Below are positions 26,439 through 32,835 of a DNA stretch of 64,000 nucleotides, one piece after another (the stretch's first letter is position 1; the number at the start of each line of letters is the position of its first letter). The notes beneath the pieces are model-generated. The model ran no database searches. It had not been told where the DNA came from and worked only from the letters and a program-made list of their open reading frames with translations. Both the position numbers and the translations under genes were made by a program. This DNA is from Deltaproteobacteria bacterium (GTDB taxonomy: Bacteria > Myxococcota > Myxococcia > SLRQ01), in contig JARGFU010000015.1 of assembly GCA_029210625.1 (NCBI GenBank), positions 99,535 to 163,534 on the forward strand. The letters are read 5' to 3'.

Positions 26439-27386
26439 CTAGCCGGAGAGCAGGTGGAAGGCGAGGAAGGCGGCGCCGAGGACGGCCAGGCCGACCAGGA
26501 CGATCTTCACCCAGGAGACGGGCTTCTTGCCGATGACCACCGCGTCGTCCTGCCCGTGGACGATCACCCGGTAGAGCTCGTCCTTGTAGCGGTAGGCCAG
26601 CACGTGGGCCGGGAAGGCGAAGCGGCGGGTGAGCAGTCGGCTGATCTTGGCGACGACGTGCAGGTTGCGCTGCCGGCTGCCCGGCACCCAGGAGGAGGCG
26701 TGATCGGCCGCCACCGAGTCGATGGCCCGGGCGACGACGGCCCGCGCGCCCGAGCGCGAGAGGTCGAAGGTCTCCTTCACCACCCCCGGCATCGGGTGGG
26801 CCTCGGCCTCGGCGCTCGAGAGGTCGTAGGCCCGCGCCAGGGCGGCGACCTCGCGCTCGTCGAGGCCGCGCGAGGCGCTGACGACGATGTCGTCGAGCTG
26901 CAGGGACCGCTGCCCGGCGTGGGGGGCCCAGTCGGCCCTGCCGTGGCCGGCGTCGGAGTCGGCGGACCAGCTCACCAGGGCCTCGGCGTCGAAGGCCCAG
27001 CCCACCCACCACAGGGGCTTGAGGGAGTCGAAGGTGGCGACGCGGGAGAGATCGTTCGGACGGAAGAAGCCGTTCTTCGAGAGCCAGCGGGTGAGCGCCG
27101 CCCGTGCGCGCACGTCGTCCACCCGGAAGGGGAGCCAGCCGTCGGGCTGCTCGGGGGGATCCTCGCGCTCCTCGAGGGCCGTCACCGAGCCGCAGAAGGC
27201 GCAGCGCGGGGCCTGCACCTCGACGTCGTAGGCCACCGCCGCGTGGCAGCTGCCGCAGCGCACGATGGTCGCCTTCACGCCCTCCCGGGCCTCGGCGGGC
27301 GGCGGGCAGGGCAGCGCGCAGACCGGGCAGCGCAGGTCCGAGTCGTAGAGCGGGCTCTCGCAGCGGGGGCAGGGGTGGGTGTCCAT
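26439..27386 (-). CDS. Zinc-ribbon membrane protein (second of paralogous pair)
   Basis: A 315-residue protein. It begins with two Cys-rich ribbons, CPRCESPLYDSDLRCPVC and CGSCHAAVAYDVEVQAPRCAFC, each with two CxxC pairs. A central domain has FRVDDVRARAALTRWLSKNGFFRP, WWVGWAFDAEALVSW and DIVVSASRGLDEREVAAL. One C-terminal membrane helix (WVKIVLVGLAVLGAAFLAF) follows. The order and spacing of these parts match the next upstream gene, whose TAG stop is immediately followed by this gene's ATG. The pair looks like a tandem duplication. The family resembles TFIIB-type zinc-ribbon membrane proteins of unknown function. It probably sits in the inner membrane with the ribbons in the cytoplasm. Confidence 0.72.
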   Translation of the reverse strand: MDTHPCPRCESPLYDSDLRCPVCALPCPPPAEAREGVKATIVRCGSCHAAVAYDVEVQAPRCAFCGSVTALEEREDPPEQPDGWLPFRVDDVRARAALTRWLSKNGFFRPNDLSRVATFDSLKPLWWVGWAFDAEALVSWSADSDAGHGRADWAPHAGQRSLQLDDIVVSASRGLDEREVAALARAYDLSSAEAEAHPMPGVVKETFDLSRSGARAVVARAIDSVAADHASSWVPGSRQRNLHVVAKISRLLTRRFAFPAHVLAYRYKDELYRVIVHGQDDAVVIGKKPVSWVKIVLVGLAVLGAAFLAFHLLSG

Positions 27387-28292
27387 CTACATCCCCCCCG
27401 AGCCGATCACGACCGCGGCCACGATCCCGCCCACGACGGCCAGGCCCAGCAGCACCGCGAGGCTCACCTTCAGCCAGGAGATCGGCCGCTTCGCGCTCAC
27501 CTTGCCGGTCTGCCCGTTGACCAGGAGGCGCACCAGCTTCTGCTGCGCCTCCGGCGCCTCCCGGGGGTAGCGCACCGGCAGGGTCCAGACCGGCACCAGC
27601 AGCGGCTCGAGGTGCTCGTCGCTCACCGAGGTGCAGGCCTCGAGGCCCCGCTGCTCGTCGCCGGGGAGGAAGGCGGCGATGCGCCGCTCGGCCTGGTCGC
27701 TCACCTCCTGCCGCGCCAGCTCCCGGCAGGCCTCCGGCGTCAGGGAGGGCTCCTCGCTGGCCCAGCCCGAGACCAGGTCGGGGCGGTAGCGCTGGAGCTT
27801 GCCCAGGAGGAAGGGCTCGACGCTCTCGAGCAGCTCGTTGGGCACGCCCCGGGAGGCGGTCACCACCTCGTCGGTGGACCAGGCGGTGTAGCGGCCTCGC
27901 AGGGAGCACCACTCGGTCTTCACCTCGGTCTTCGTCTTCCCGTCGCGGCCGCGGGTCTGCACCGTGTAGCGCTCCCCGATGTCGACGCGGTACTCGGCGT
28001 CGAAGGCGGCCGTGTAGAGGTAGGCGGGCAGGTAGACCCCGCGCACGTCCTCCACCGGCGCGCGCCGGAAGGCGCCGGGCGACCAGAAGGATCCCTTCAC
28101 GAAGGCCCGCGCCTCCTCCAGCGCCTTCGCCGGCAGCACCTCGAAGGGCAGCACGAAGGTGGGGTTGGGCCTCCCCTCCTGGGGGGGCCGCTCGATCACC
28201 TGCGGGGAGCCGCAGTAGAGGCACCGGCCGGTGCGCTGATCGGCCTCCAGCTCCAGGCGAGCCCCGCAGCTCTGGCACTCCAGGCCTTCCAT
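27387..28292 (-). CDS. Zinc-ribbon membrane protein (first of paralogous pair)
   Basis: A 301-residue protein with one N-terminal zinc ribbon (CQSCGARLELEADQRTGRCLYC). The domain PFEVLPAKALEEARAFVKGSFWSPGAFRRAP follows, with PAYLYTAAFDAEYRVDIGERY and a segment DEVVTASRGVPNELLESV that parallels DIVVSASRGLDEREV in the next gene. A C-terminal helix (WLKVSLAVLLGLAVVGGIVAAVVI) anchors it. It looks like the same family as the gene that follows with no gap. ATG at 28292 is chosen because the ribbon starts two residues later; a longer frame upstream has no likeness. Function unknown. Confidence 0.72.
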   Translation of the reverse strand: MEGLECQSCGARLELEADQRTGRCLYCGSPQVIERPPQEGRPNPTFVLPFEVLPAKALEEARAFVKGSFWSPGAFRRAPVEDVRGVYLPAYLYTAAFDAEYRVDIGERYTVQTRGRDGKTKTEVKTEWCSLRGRYTAWSTDEVVTASRGVPNELLESVEPFLLGKLQRYRPDLVSGWASEEPSLTPEACRELARQEVSDQAERRIAAFLPGDEQRGLEACTSVSDEHLEPLLVPVWTLPVRYPREAPEAQQKLVRLLVNGQTGKVSAKRPISWLKVSLAVLLGLAVVGGIVAAVVIGSGGM

Positions 28293-28340
28293 CGTAGGCC
28301 TCCGATAGCAGCCTTGTGCTGACGAGACCACGGTACGATC

Positions 28341-28559
28341 ATGGAAGCGATGGCCCGGAGCACCCAGACCACCCACGATCTGCGCGAGCAGCTCCTCGCC
28401 CGGCTCGCCCGGGAGGATCCCGAGCTGCTGGAGGCAGCGTCGGAGGTCGATCGCACGCTCCTGCGCGACTCCCTCGCGCGCTCCCCCCTGGAGCGGTTGC
28501 GCGCGGCCACGAGATACCGCCGGGCGCTCGCGAGGTTCCGCCGTGTCCGACCCGACTGA
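28341..28559 (+). CDS. Small basic helical protein upstream of nucleotidyltransferase
   Basis: A 72-residue helical, Arg-rich protein (MARSTQTTHDLREQLLARLAREDPE). Its end overlaps the start of the nucleotidyltransferase gene by 17 bases. The 49-base gap to the divergent zinc-ribbon gene leaves little room for separate promoters. Size, charge and overlap suggest the smaller partner of a two-gene module. It does not resemble a named antitoxin. An in-frame ATG three codons later is an alternative start. Confidence 0.55.
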   Translation: MEAMARSTQTTHDLREQLLARLAREDPELLEAASEVDRTLLRDSLARSPLERLRAATRYRRALARFRRVRPD

Positions 28560-29034
28560 GGCAGACCTCGGCGCCCTGATCGAGGCTCTCCTCGACGCCG
28601 AGGTGCGCTTCGCGGTGGTCGGCGGAGCCGCGGCCATCCTCCACGGCGCCCCGACCTCCACCCTGGATCTCGACATCCTGGTCGAGCGATCGAAGGAGAA
28701 CGCCGAGCGCCTGGCGAGGGTCGCGGAGGAGCTCGAGGCGACCATCCGCGACGCCACCGAGCGCCGGCTTCGCCCGACCCGCGCCCTCTTCGAGACCGTG
28801 CGTCAGCTGCTCCTCTCCACCCGGCTCGGCCCCCTCGACGTGCTGGGTGAGCTTCACGACGGTCGGGGCTTGAGCGAGGTGATGGAGGCGACGGTCGTCC
28901 TGGAGGACGGGGAGCGAAGGATCCGCGTGATCGACCTCCCGACCCTCCTCGAAATCAAGTCCTCCACCGGGCGGACCAAGGACCGGCTGGTCGTACCCCT
29001 GCTCCTGGCCCTCCTGGAGGAGCGGGAGACCTGA
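28543..29034 (+). CDS. Nucleotidyltransferase-fold protein (MNT/AbiEii-like)
   Basis: A 163-residue protein with a nucleotidyltransferase core. VRFAVVGGAAAILHGAPTSTLDLDILVE contains the GG motif (27-28) and the D-x-D pair Asp42/Asp44; a third Asp near 99 (GPLDVLGEL) could complete the metal site. A later helix has VIDLPTLLEIKSSTGRTKDRLDL-like sequence (LPTLLEIKSSTGRTKDR). Such proteins belong to the UPF0157/AbiEii-type nucleotidyltransferases found in toxin-antitoxin and tRNA-modifying pairs. The GTG start lies inside the upstream small gene, so the two are co-translated. The fold is firm; a toxin role is an inference from gene order. Confidence 0.72.
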   Translation: MSDPTEADLGALIEALLDAEVRFAVVGGAAAILHGAPTSTLDLDILVERSKENAERLARVAEELEATIRDATERRLRPTRALFETVRQLLLSTRLGPLDVLGELHDGRGLSEVMEATVVLEDGERRIRVIDLPTLLEIKSSTGRTKDRLVVPLLLALLEERET

Positions 29035-29184
29035 ATCCGGTGTCCTACCCGGGCCTACCTCCCCTTCCACGAGATCCGCAGGATCCGTGGTTGGGGGAGC
29101 CGATCGTCAGGATTCTGAGGGGCGGATTGGACGGCGGCCGCCTCGCGGGGTAATGATTTCGAACACTTAGGGGGCGCCCTCCCC

Positions 29185-29200
29185 TGGCACCCCCGTTGCA
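29185..29200 (+). promoter_or_regulatory. Sigma-54 promoter, consensus-like
   Basis: TGGCACCCCCGTTGCA matches the -24/-12 consensus at every strongly conserved position (TGGCAC, five bases, TTGCA). It lies 17 bases before the ATG of the coiled-coil gene, so the expected start of transcription (about 29211) leaves only a leader of about 6 bases. The rest of the 182-base gap holds no other feature that I recognise. Confidence 0.6.
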
Positions 29201-29216
29201 CTTTCCGGTCGACGAA

Positions 29217-30401
29217 ATGCGACGCCTCCTGACCCTGACCATCGCCCTCACCCTCGCCGGCGCGGCCCAAGCCGCACCGCAGACGAGCGGGCTGGCGGTG
29301 CAGCGTCAGGAGGTCGTCGCGCTCGATTCCCGGCGCATGACCTTCGCCGGCCAGCGGGTGCGCCTCGAGACCGAGCTCGACGGGCTCTCCACCGAGATCG
29401 CCGCCCTCAAGTCGAAGTCCGGCTCGCTCCTCGGCGGCGGCGCCCTCGACGCGAAGCTGGTCCGCTCCCGCGAGCTCTCCGCCCAGATCGACGCGCTGCG
29501 CGAGCAGGAGGGCCAGGTCCTCCACAAGCTCGAGCGCAAGGCCGAGGCCCTCCTCGGCGCCTACGACGCTCAGGTCGCCGAGGTCCGCGCCACCCTCGAG
29601 GGTGCCAAGGGCCAGGAGCGCCAGGCCGCCCTCACCGAGCTCGCCCGCCTCGAGCAGGAGCGTAGCCAGGTGCGCGCCGGCCTCGACCGCCTCTCCCCCG
29701 ACGCCCGCGGCTATTCCGACCACAAGCTGGAGCGGACCGGCGCCCTCGGTCACAAGCTCGAGCGCGAGGGCACCCTCTCTCACAAGCTCGAGAAGGAGGA
29801 TCCCGACTCCCTGCGCGCCGAGGCCGATCGCCTGCGGGACACCCGGGATCGCCTCCTGCGCCGCATCAAGCAGCTGCAGCGCCGCTCCGACGAGCTGCGG
29901 GCCCAGGCCGAGCTCGAGGTCGAGATGCGCAGCTTCCAGGCCGAGACCAGCCTCTTCGACGAGACCGACTTCTCGGTGGTCCGCATGACCTCCACGGTCT
30001 CGCGGGCCAAGGGCGGCGCCCTCGAGGCGACCTCGGCCGACACCGGCGGCCCGGGCGACTACGCGGCCGGCGGCGGCGCCCCGGCGCCGAACGACGGCAC
30101 CGCCGAGAACGGCGACCCCACCGCCGGCGCCTTCAGCCTCGACGGCGACACCTCCCGCAGCAGCGGCGAGGCCACCACCGCCGCGGTCGCGGGCTACGAC
30201 GACACCGAGGCCTACTTCCAGCTCGGCCGCCAGGCCGGCCGCGCCGAGAACCTCGAGGCCGCCGGCGCCCTCCTCCTCGACGAGGGTGAGGGCTCGAGCG
30301 AGACCCTCGAGAGCCGGCAGGCCGAGATGAAGCGCCTGGCCGAGCGCCTCGAGGCGCGGGCGAAGAAGCTCGACGCCGAGGCGAGCGGGCTCGAGCGCTA
30401 G
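29217..30401 (+). CDS. Exported coiled-coil protein with HKLER repeats
   Basis: A 394-residue protein. A signal peptide covers about residues 1-20 (LLTLTIALTLAGAAQAA). Long heptad-rich helices follow (residues ~30-240) with internal triple repeats of HKLER/HKLEREG and HKLEK. A Gly/Asp/Ala-rich linker (GGPGDYAAGGGAPAPNDG) leads to a second helical segment (AEMKRLAERLEARAKKLDAEASGLER). The start is set at the second Met of the longer frame because the signal peptide begins there; the upstream TTG lies inside the sigma-54 site. It probably forms a periplasmic rod or scaffold. No family is recognised. The gene ends one base before an inverted-repeat element. Confidence 0.66.
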   Translation: MRRLLTLTIALTLAGAAQAAPQTSGLAVQRQEVVALDSRRMTFAGQRVRLETELDGLSTEIAALKSKSGSLLGGGALDAKLVRSRELSAQIDALREQEGQVLHKLERKAEALLGAYDAQVAEVRATLEGAKGQERQAALTELARLEQERSQVRAGLDRLSPDARGYSDHKLERTGALGHKLEREGTLSHKLEKEDPDSLRAEADRLRDTRDRLLRRIKQLQRRSDELRAQAELEVEMRSFQAETSLFDETDFSVVRMTSTVSRAKGGALEATSADTGGPGDYAAGGGAPAPNDGTAENGDPTAGAFSLDGDTSRSSGEATTAAVAGYDDTEAYFQLGRQAGRAENLEAAGALLLDEGEGSSETLESRQAEMKRLAERLEARAKKLDAEASGLER

Positions 30402-30402
30402 C

Positions 30403-30500
30403 GGGCTGCGAGCTACGAGCTGCGAGCTCTGATGGCCCGGGCTTTCAGCGTGGAGCCTTGGGCTCGAAGCTCATAGCTCGTAGCTCATAGCTCGCAGCCC
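30403..30500. repeat. Heptad inverted-repeat element, site 1 (98 bp)
   Basis: The left arm (30403-30428) is built of GGGCTGC, GAGCTAC, GAGCTGC and GAGCT. The right arm (30462-30500) has GCTCGAA, GCTCATA, GCTCGTA, GCTCATA, GCTCGCA and GCCC. The core between them is 33 bases. The element fits exactly between two stop codons of convergent genes (30401 and 30501). It could fold into a long hairpin and serve as a bidirectional terminator. Confidence 0.75.
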
Positions 30501-30911
30501 TCACGCCATCAGCACGTCCGCGATCATCAGCACCAGCGCCACGACCTGCACCATGAACATCGTGAAGCGTGCGTTGACGATCACGGGCGCGAGCGAGATC
30601 AGGTGGAAGCTGGTCTGCAGCACCCTCGCCGCCAGGTAGATCCCGGCGAAGGCGTCCAGCCCCGAGGTGTGCTGACCGCTGACCTCGGCGACCAGCACCA
30701 CCGTCGCGAAGAGGGGGAGGTTCTCCACGCAGTTGAGGTGAGCCCGCCAGAGCCGCCGGTAGAAGGGTCCCCCGTGGGGCTCGTCGGCCGGGAACTCGTT
30801 CGAGCGCTTCTCTCCCTTGAGGACCGCCGCCACCCGCATGGCGGCGATGGCGACGACCAGGAGAGCGGTCCAGGCGACGAAGAGGAGGAGATAGAGGAGA
30901 GCATCACTCAT
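30501..30911 (-). CDS. MAPEG family protein
   Basis: A 136-residue protein with four membrane helices, the usual size and shape of MAPEG (microsomal glutathione-S-transferase-like) proteins. The signature RRLWRAHLNCVENLPLFATVVLVAEV is present, including the conserved R..N..EN.P.F pattern. A last helix ends FTMFMVQVVALVLMIADVLMA. Bacterial members are integral membrane proteins whose reactions are mostly not known; some use glutathione or lipid substrates. It stands alone between a repeat element at its 3' end and a 107-base gap at its 5' end. That gap contains the second 34-bp palindrome. Confidence 0.82.
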   Translation of the reverse strand: MSDALLYLLLFVAWTALLVVAIAAMRVAAVLKGEKRSNEFPADEPHGGPFYRRLWRAHLNCVENLPLFATVVLVAEVSGQHTSGLDAFAGIYLAARVLQTSFHLISLAPVIVNARFTMFMVQVVALVLMIADVLMA

Positions 30912-30963
30912 GTCCCCACATTAGCCGGGGAGACCGCGAGCGACCGATCCCTCCCGGGAGAAG

Positions 30964-30997
30964 CCGTGTACGTTCACGTGCACGTGCACGTGCACGG
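30964..30997. repeat. 34-bp period-6 palindrome (copy 2)
   Basis: CGTGTA, CGTTCA, CGTGCA, CGTGCA and CGTGCA run from 30965 and end in CGG, preceded by C. The plan and length are the same as for the copy at 2382. The ends CCGTG/CACGG are inverted. It sits 53 bases upstream of the MAPEG start, between two genes of the same strand. Confidence 0.6.
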
Positions 30998-31018
30998 CCT
31001 CTCCCCCGGCGCGATCCC

Positions 31019-32737
31019 TCAGCCGACGAACGCCTCCGATGAGAACTCCAGCACCCTGCTCTTCCCCTTCCCCAGCTTCACCTCCCAGATCACCTCCGAG
31101 CGGTTGTTCGGCCCGCTGCCGTCGGAGAGCTTCACCCTCGCGCCTTCCGCGCCGGTGACCTTCCCCTCGGTCTCGAGGCGCACCCGCAGGGTGGCGTTGC
31201 GGCCCAGGAGGGAGTCGAGCTTCAGCTCGCCCTTGCGCTTCACCCGGTACCAGCTGCGGCCGAGGTGAGCCTCCGCCTTGGAGGCCCGGTAGGTCTCCTC
31301 CTCCTCCAGGCTCGCCCGCAGGTTCACCGCGACGGTCAGCGGCAGCAGGGTCCGCCCGCCCTTCGGGGTATAGGTCAGCAGCTCCTGGGCCACGGGGATG
31401 CCGTCGCGCATCACCAGCACCGGGCCGGTGGTCCAGGCCTGGCCGCCGGGGTTCGTCAGCTCGAGTTGGTGCCAGATCTCGTTCCGCGAGAGCTGCAGGG
31501 GGCCGCGGCTGCGCGCGCCGCGCGCCGCGTCGAGGGAGAGGTCGAGGGTGTGGAGGTGGGTCAGGGAGAGGGAGCGCTCCCAGAGGGGCACGCTCATCCG
31601 GGCCCCCTTCGGCAGGGAGAGCGGCGCGAGGTGGTAGACCTCGAGGTCCTGGGGGGCGTCGGGGGGCAGGTCGGGGCCCGCGTAGTCGCCGCCGCCGCTC
31701 GCGTCGGCCACCCGGTGCTCGCTCGCCCGCTGGGAGAAGAGGGCGTTCGAGAGATCGTTGCCCATCCCCATCAGCCCCGGGGCGGTGCGGCCGAGGACGT
31801 CGCGCAGGGCGCGCTCGAGGGTCAGCGGTGAGGCCACGCTCTTGAAGCGGAAGTTGGGCACGCCCACCACCAGATCGATCCGGGTGCCCGCGAGGCTCTC
31901 GACCTCGTTGAGGAGCTCGGCCTGCAGGGCCAGATCACCACGCTCCTCGCCCTCGAGCTCGAGCCGGTAGGTGGGGATCCAGCGGATGCCCGGGGCGAAG
32001 TACATGATCGAGAGCTCGATCTCCTTGCCCGCGGCCTGCTCGCCGAAGTCGAAGACCAGCCGCTTCTCCGCCACCCGCTCCCGGCGCTCGAGGGTGCAGC
32101 GGGTCGAGAGGCCCTTGCCGCGGATCCTCCGCACCTCGGAGAGGGGCAGCACGAGCTGCTCCCCGCCGTCCTGCTCCAGGAGGAGGAGGCCTCCGCCGCG
32201 CATCGGCTCGCCGGGGACGTGCACGCCGGCGAGCTCGCCCTCCCCGCCCGGCGCGGCGGGCCGCTCGAGGAGCCCGGCGAGCTTGCCCCGCAGCTCCTCG
32301 TCGGCGAGCTGGAGGACGACCTCCCGGCCCGGGTTGCGCCGCACCAGCTCGGCGGTGTCCACGCAGGGCGCGTCCTCCCGCTCCCGGGTCTCGGCCTCGA
32401 ACTGCTCGGCCCGCATGGCCTTGAGCTCGGCCTTCTTCGCCGTGGCCCAGAAGGAGCCGAGCACCGCGCCCTCGGGGATGGCGGTGGTGTAGACGGTGCC
32501 GTCGGCGGCGACGGTGGCCTTCGCGCGGCGGGTGAAGAGGCCGTAGCCGTCCTTGAAGATGGCGACGCGCTCGACCCGCTCCTCGAGGCGGCCGTCGCGG
32601 CGCGGCGCGGGCGCCGGTCGGGGCCGGGCGCCGGCCGCGCTGGCAGCGGCCTCGGCCGGGGCGAGGCAGGAGAGCCCGGGCAGGCAGAAGGGGAGGAGCA
32701 GGGCGGCGAGGACGGCGAGGCGAGCGCGATGGTTCAT
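31019..32737 (-). CDS. Secreted DUF4139-like protein
   Basis: A 572-residue exported protein. Its signal peptide (about 1-30) is hydrophobic, and the mature part begins with a Pro/Arg-rich linker. VERVAIFKDGYGLFTRRAKATV, ELSIMYFAPGIRWIPTYRLELEGEERGD and DLVVGVPNFRFKS match the DUF4139/DUF4140 beta-barrel architecture seen in MuiA-like proteins. The arrangement is divergent from two plus-strand relatives (32836-36611). Being secreted sets it apart from those two, which lack signal peptides. Its function is unknown; family members have been linked to envelope mucoidy. GAGGTT just before the ATG at 32737 is a good ribosome site. Confidence 0.7.
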   Translation of the reverse strand: MNHRARLAVLAALLLPFCLPGLSCLAPAEAAASAAGARPRPAPAPRRDGRLEERVERVAIFKDGYGLFTRRAKATVAADGTVYTTAIPEGAVLGSFWATAKKAELKAMRAEQFEAETREREDAPCVDTAELVRRNPGREVVLQLADEELRGKLAGLLERPAAPGGEGELAGVHVPGEPMRGGGLLLLEQDGGEQLVLPLSEVRRIRGKGLSTRCTLERRERVAEKRLVFDFGEQAAGKEIELSIMYFAPGIRWIPTYRLELEGEERGDLALQAELLNEVESLAGTRIDLVVGVPNFRFKSVASPLTLERALRDVLGRTAPGLMGMGNDLSNALFSQRASEHRVADASGGGDYAGPDLPPDAPQDLEVYHLAPLSLPKGARMSVPLWERSLSLTHLHTLDLSLDAARGARSRGPLQLSRNEIWHQLELTNPGGQAWTTGPVLVMRDGIPVAQELLTYTPKGGRTLLPLTVAVNLRASLEEEETYRASKAEAHLGRSWYRVKRKGELKLDSLLGRNATLRVRLETEGKVTGAEGARVKLSDGSGPNNRSEVIWEVKLGKGKSRVLEFSSEAFVG

Positions 32738-32783
32738 GACGAACCTCCTTTCGCGCTCGACCCTAGGCCCTCGTCCTTCCGGC

Positions 32784-32813
32784 TTGGGTAAAGCGCCGGT
32801 AACGGACTACTCT
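32784..32813 (+). promoter_or_regulatory. Possible sigma-70-type promoter for the MuiA-like pair
   Basis: TTGGGT (32784-32789) and TACTCT (32808-32813) are separated by 18 bases and lie about 20 bases upstream of the ATG at 32836. A purine-rich ribosome site (AAAGGGGGA) follows. It is the only promoter-like pair seen in this 98-base divergent gap. Confidence 0.4.
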
Positions 32814-32835
32814 CGGCCCTCCAAAGGGGGATCCG

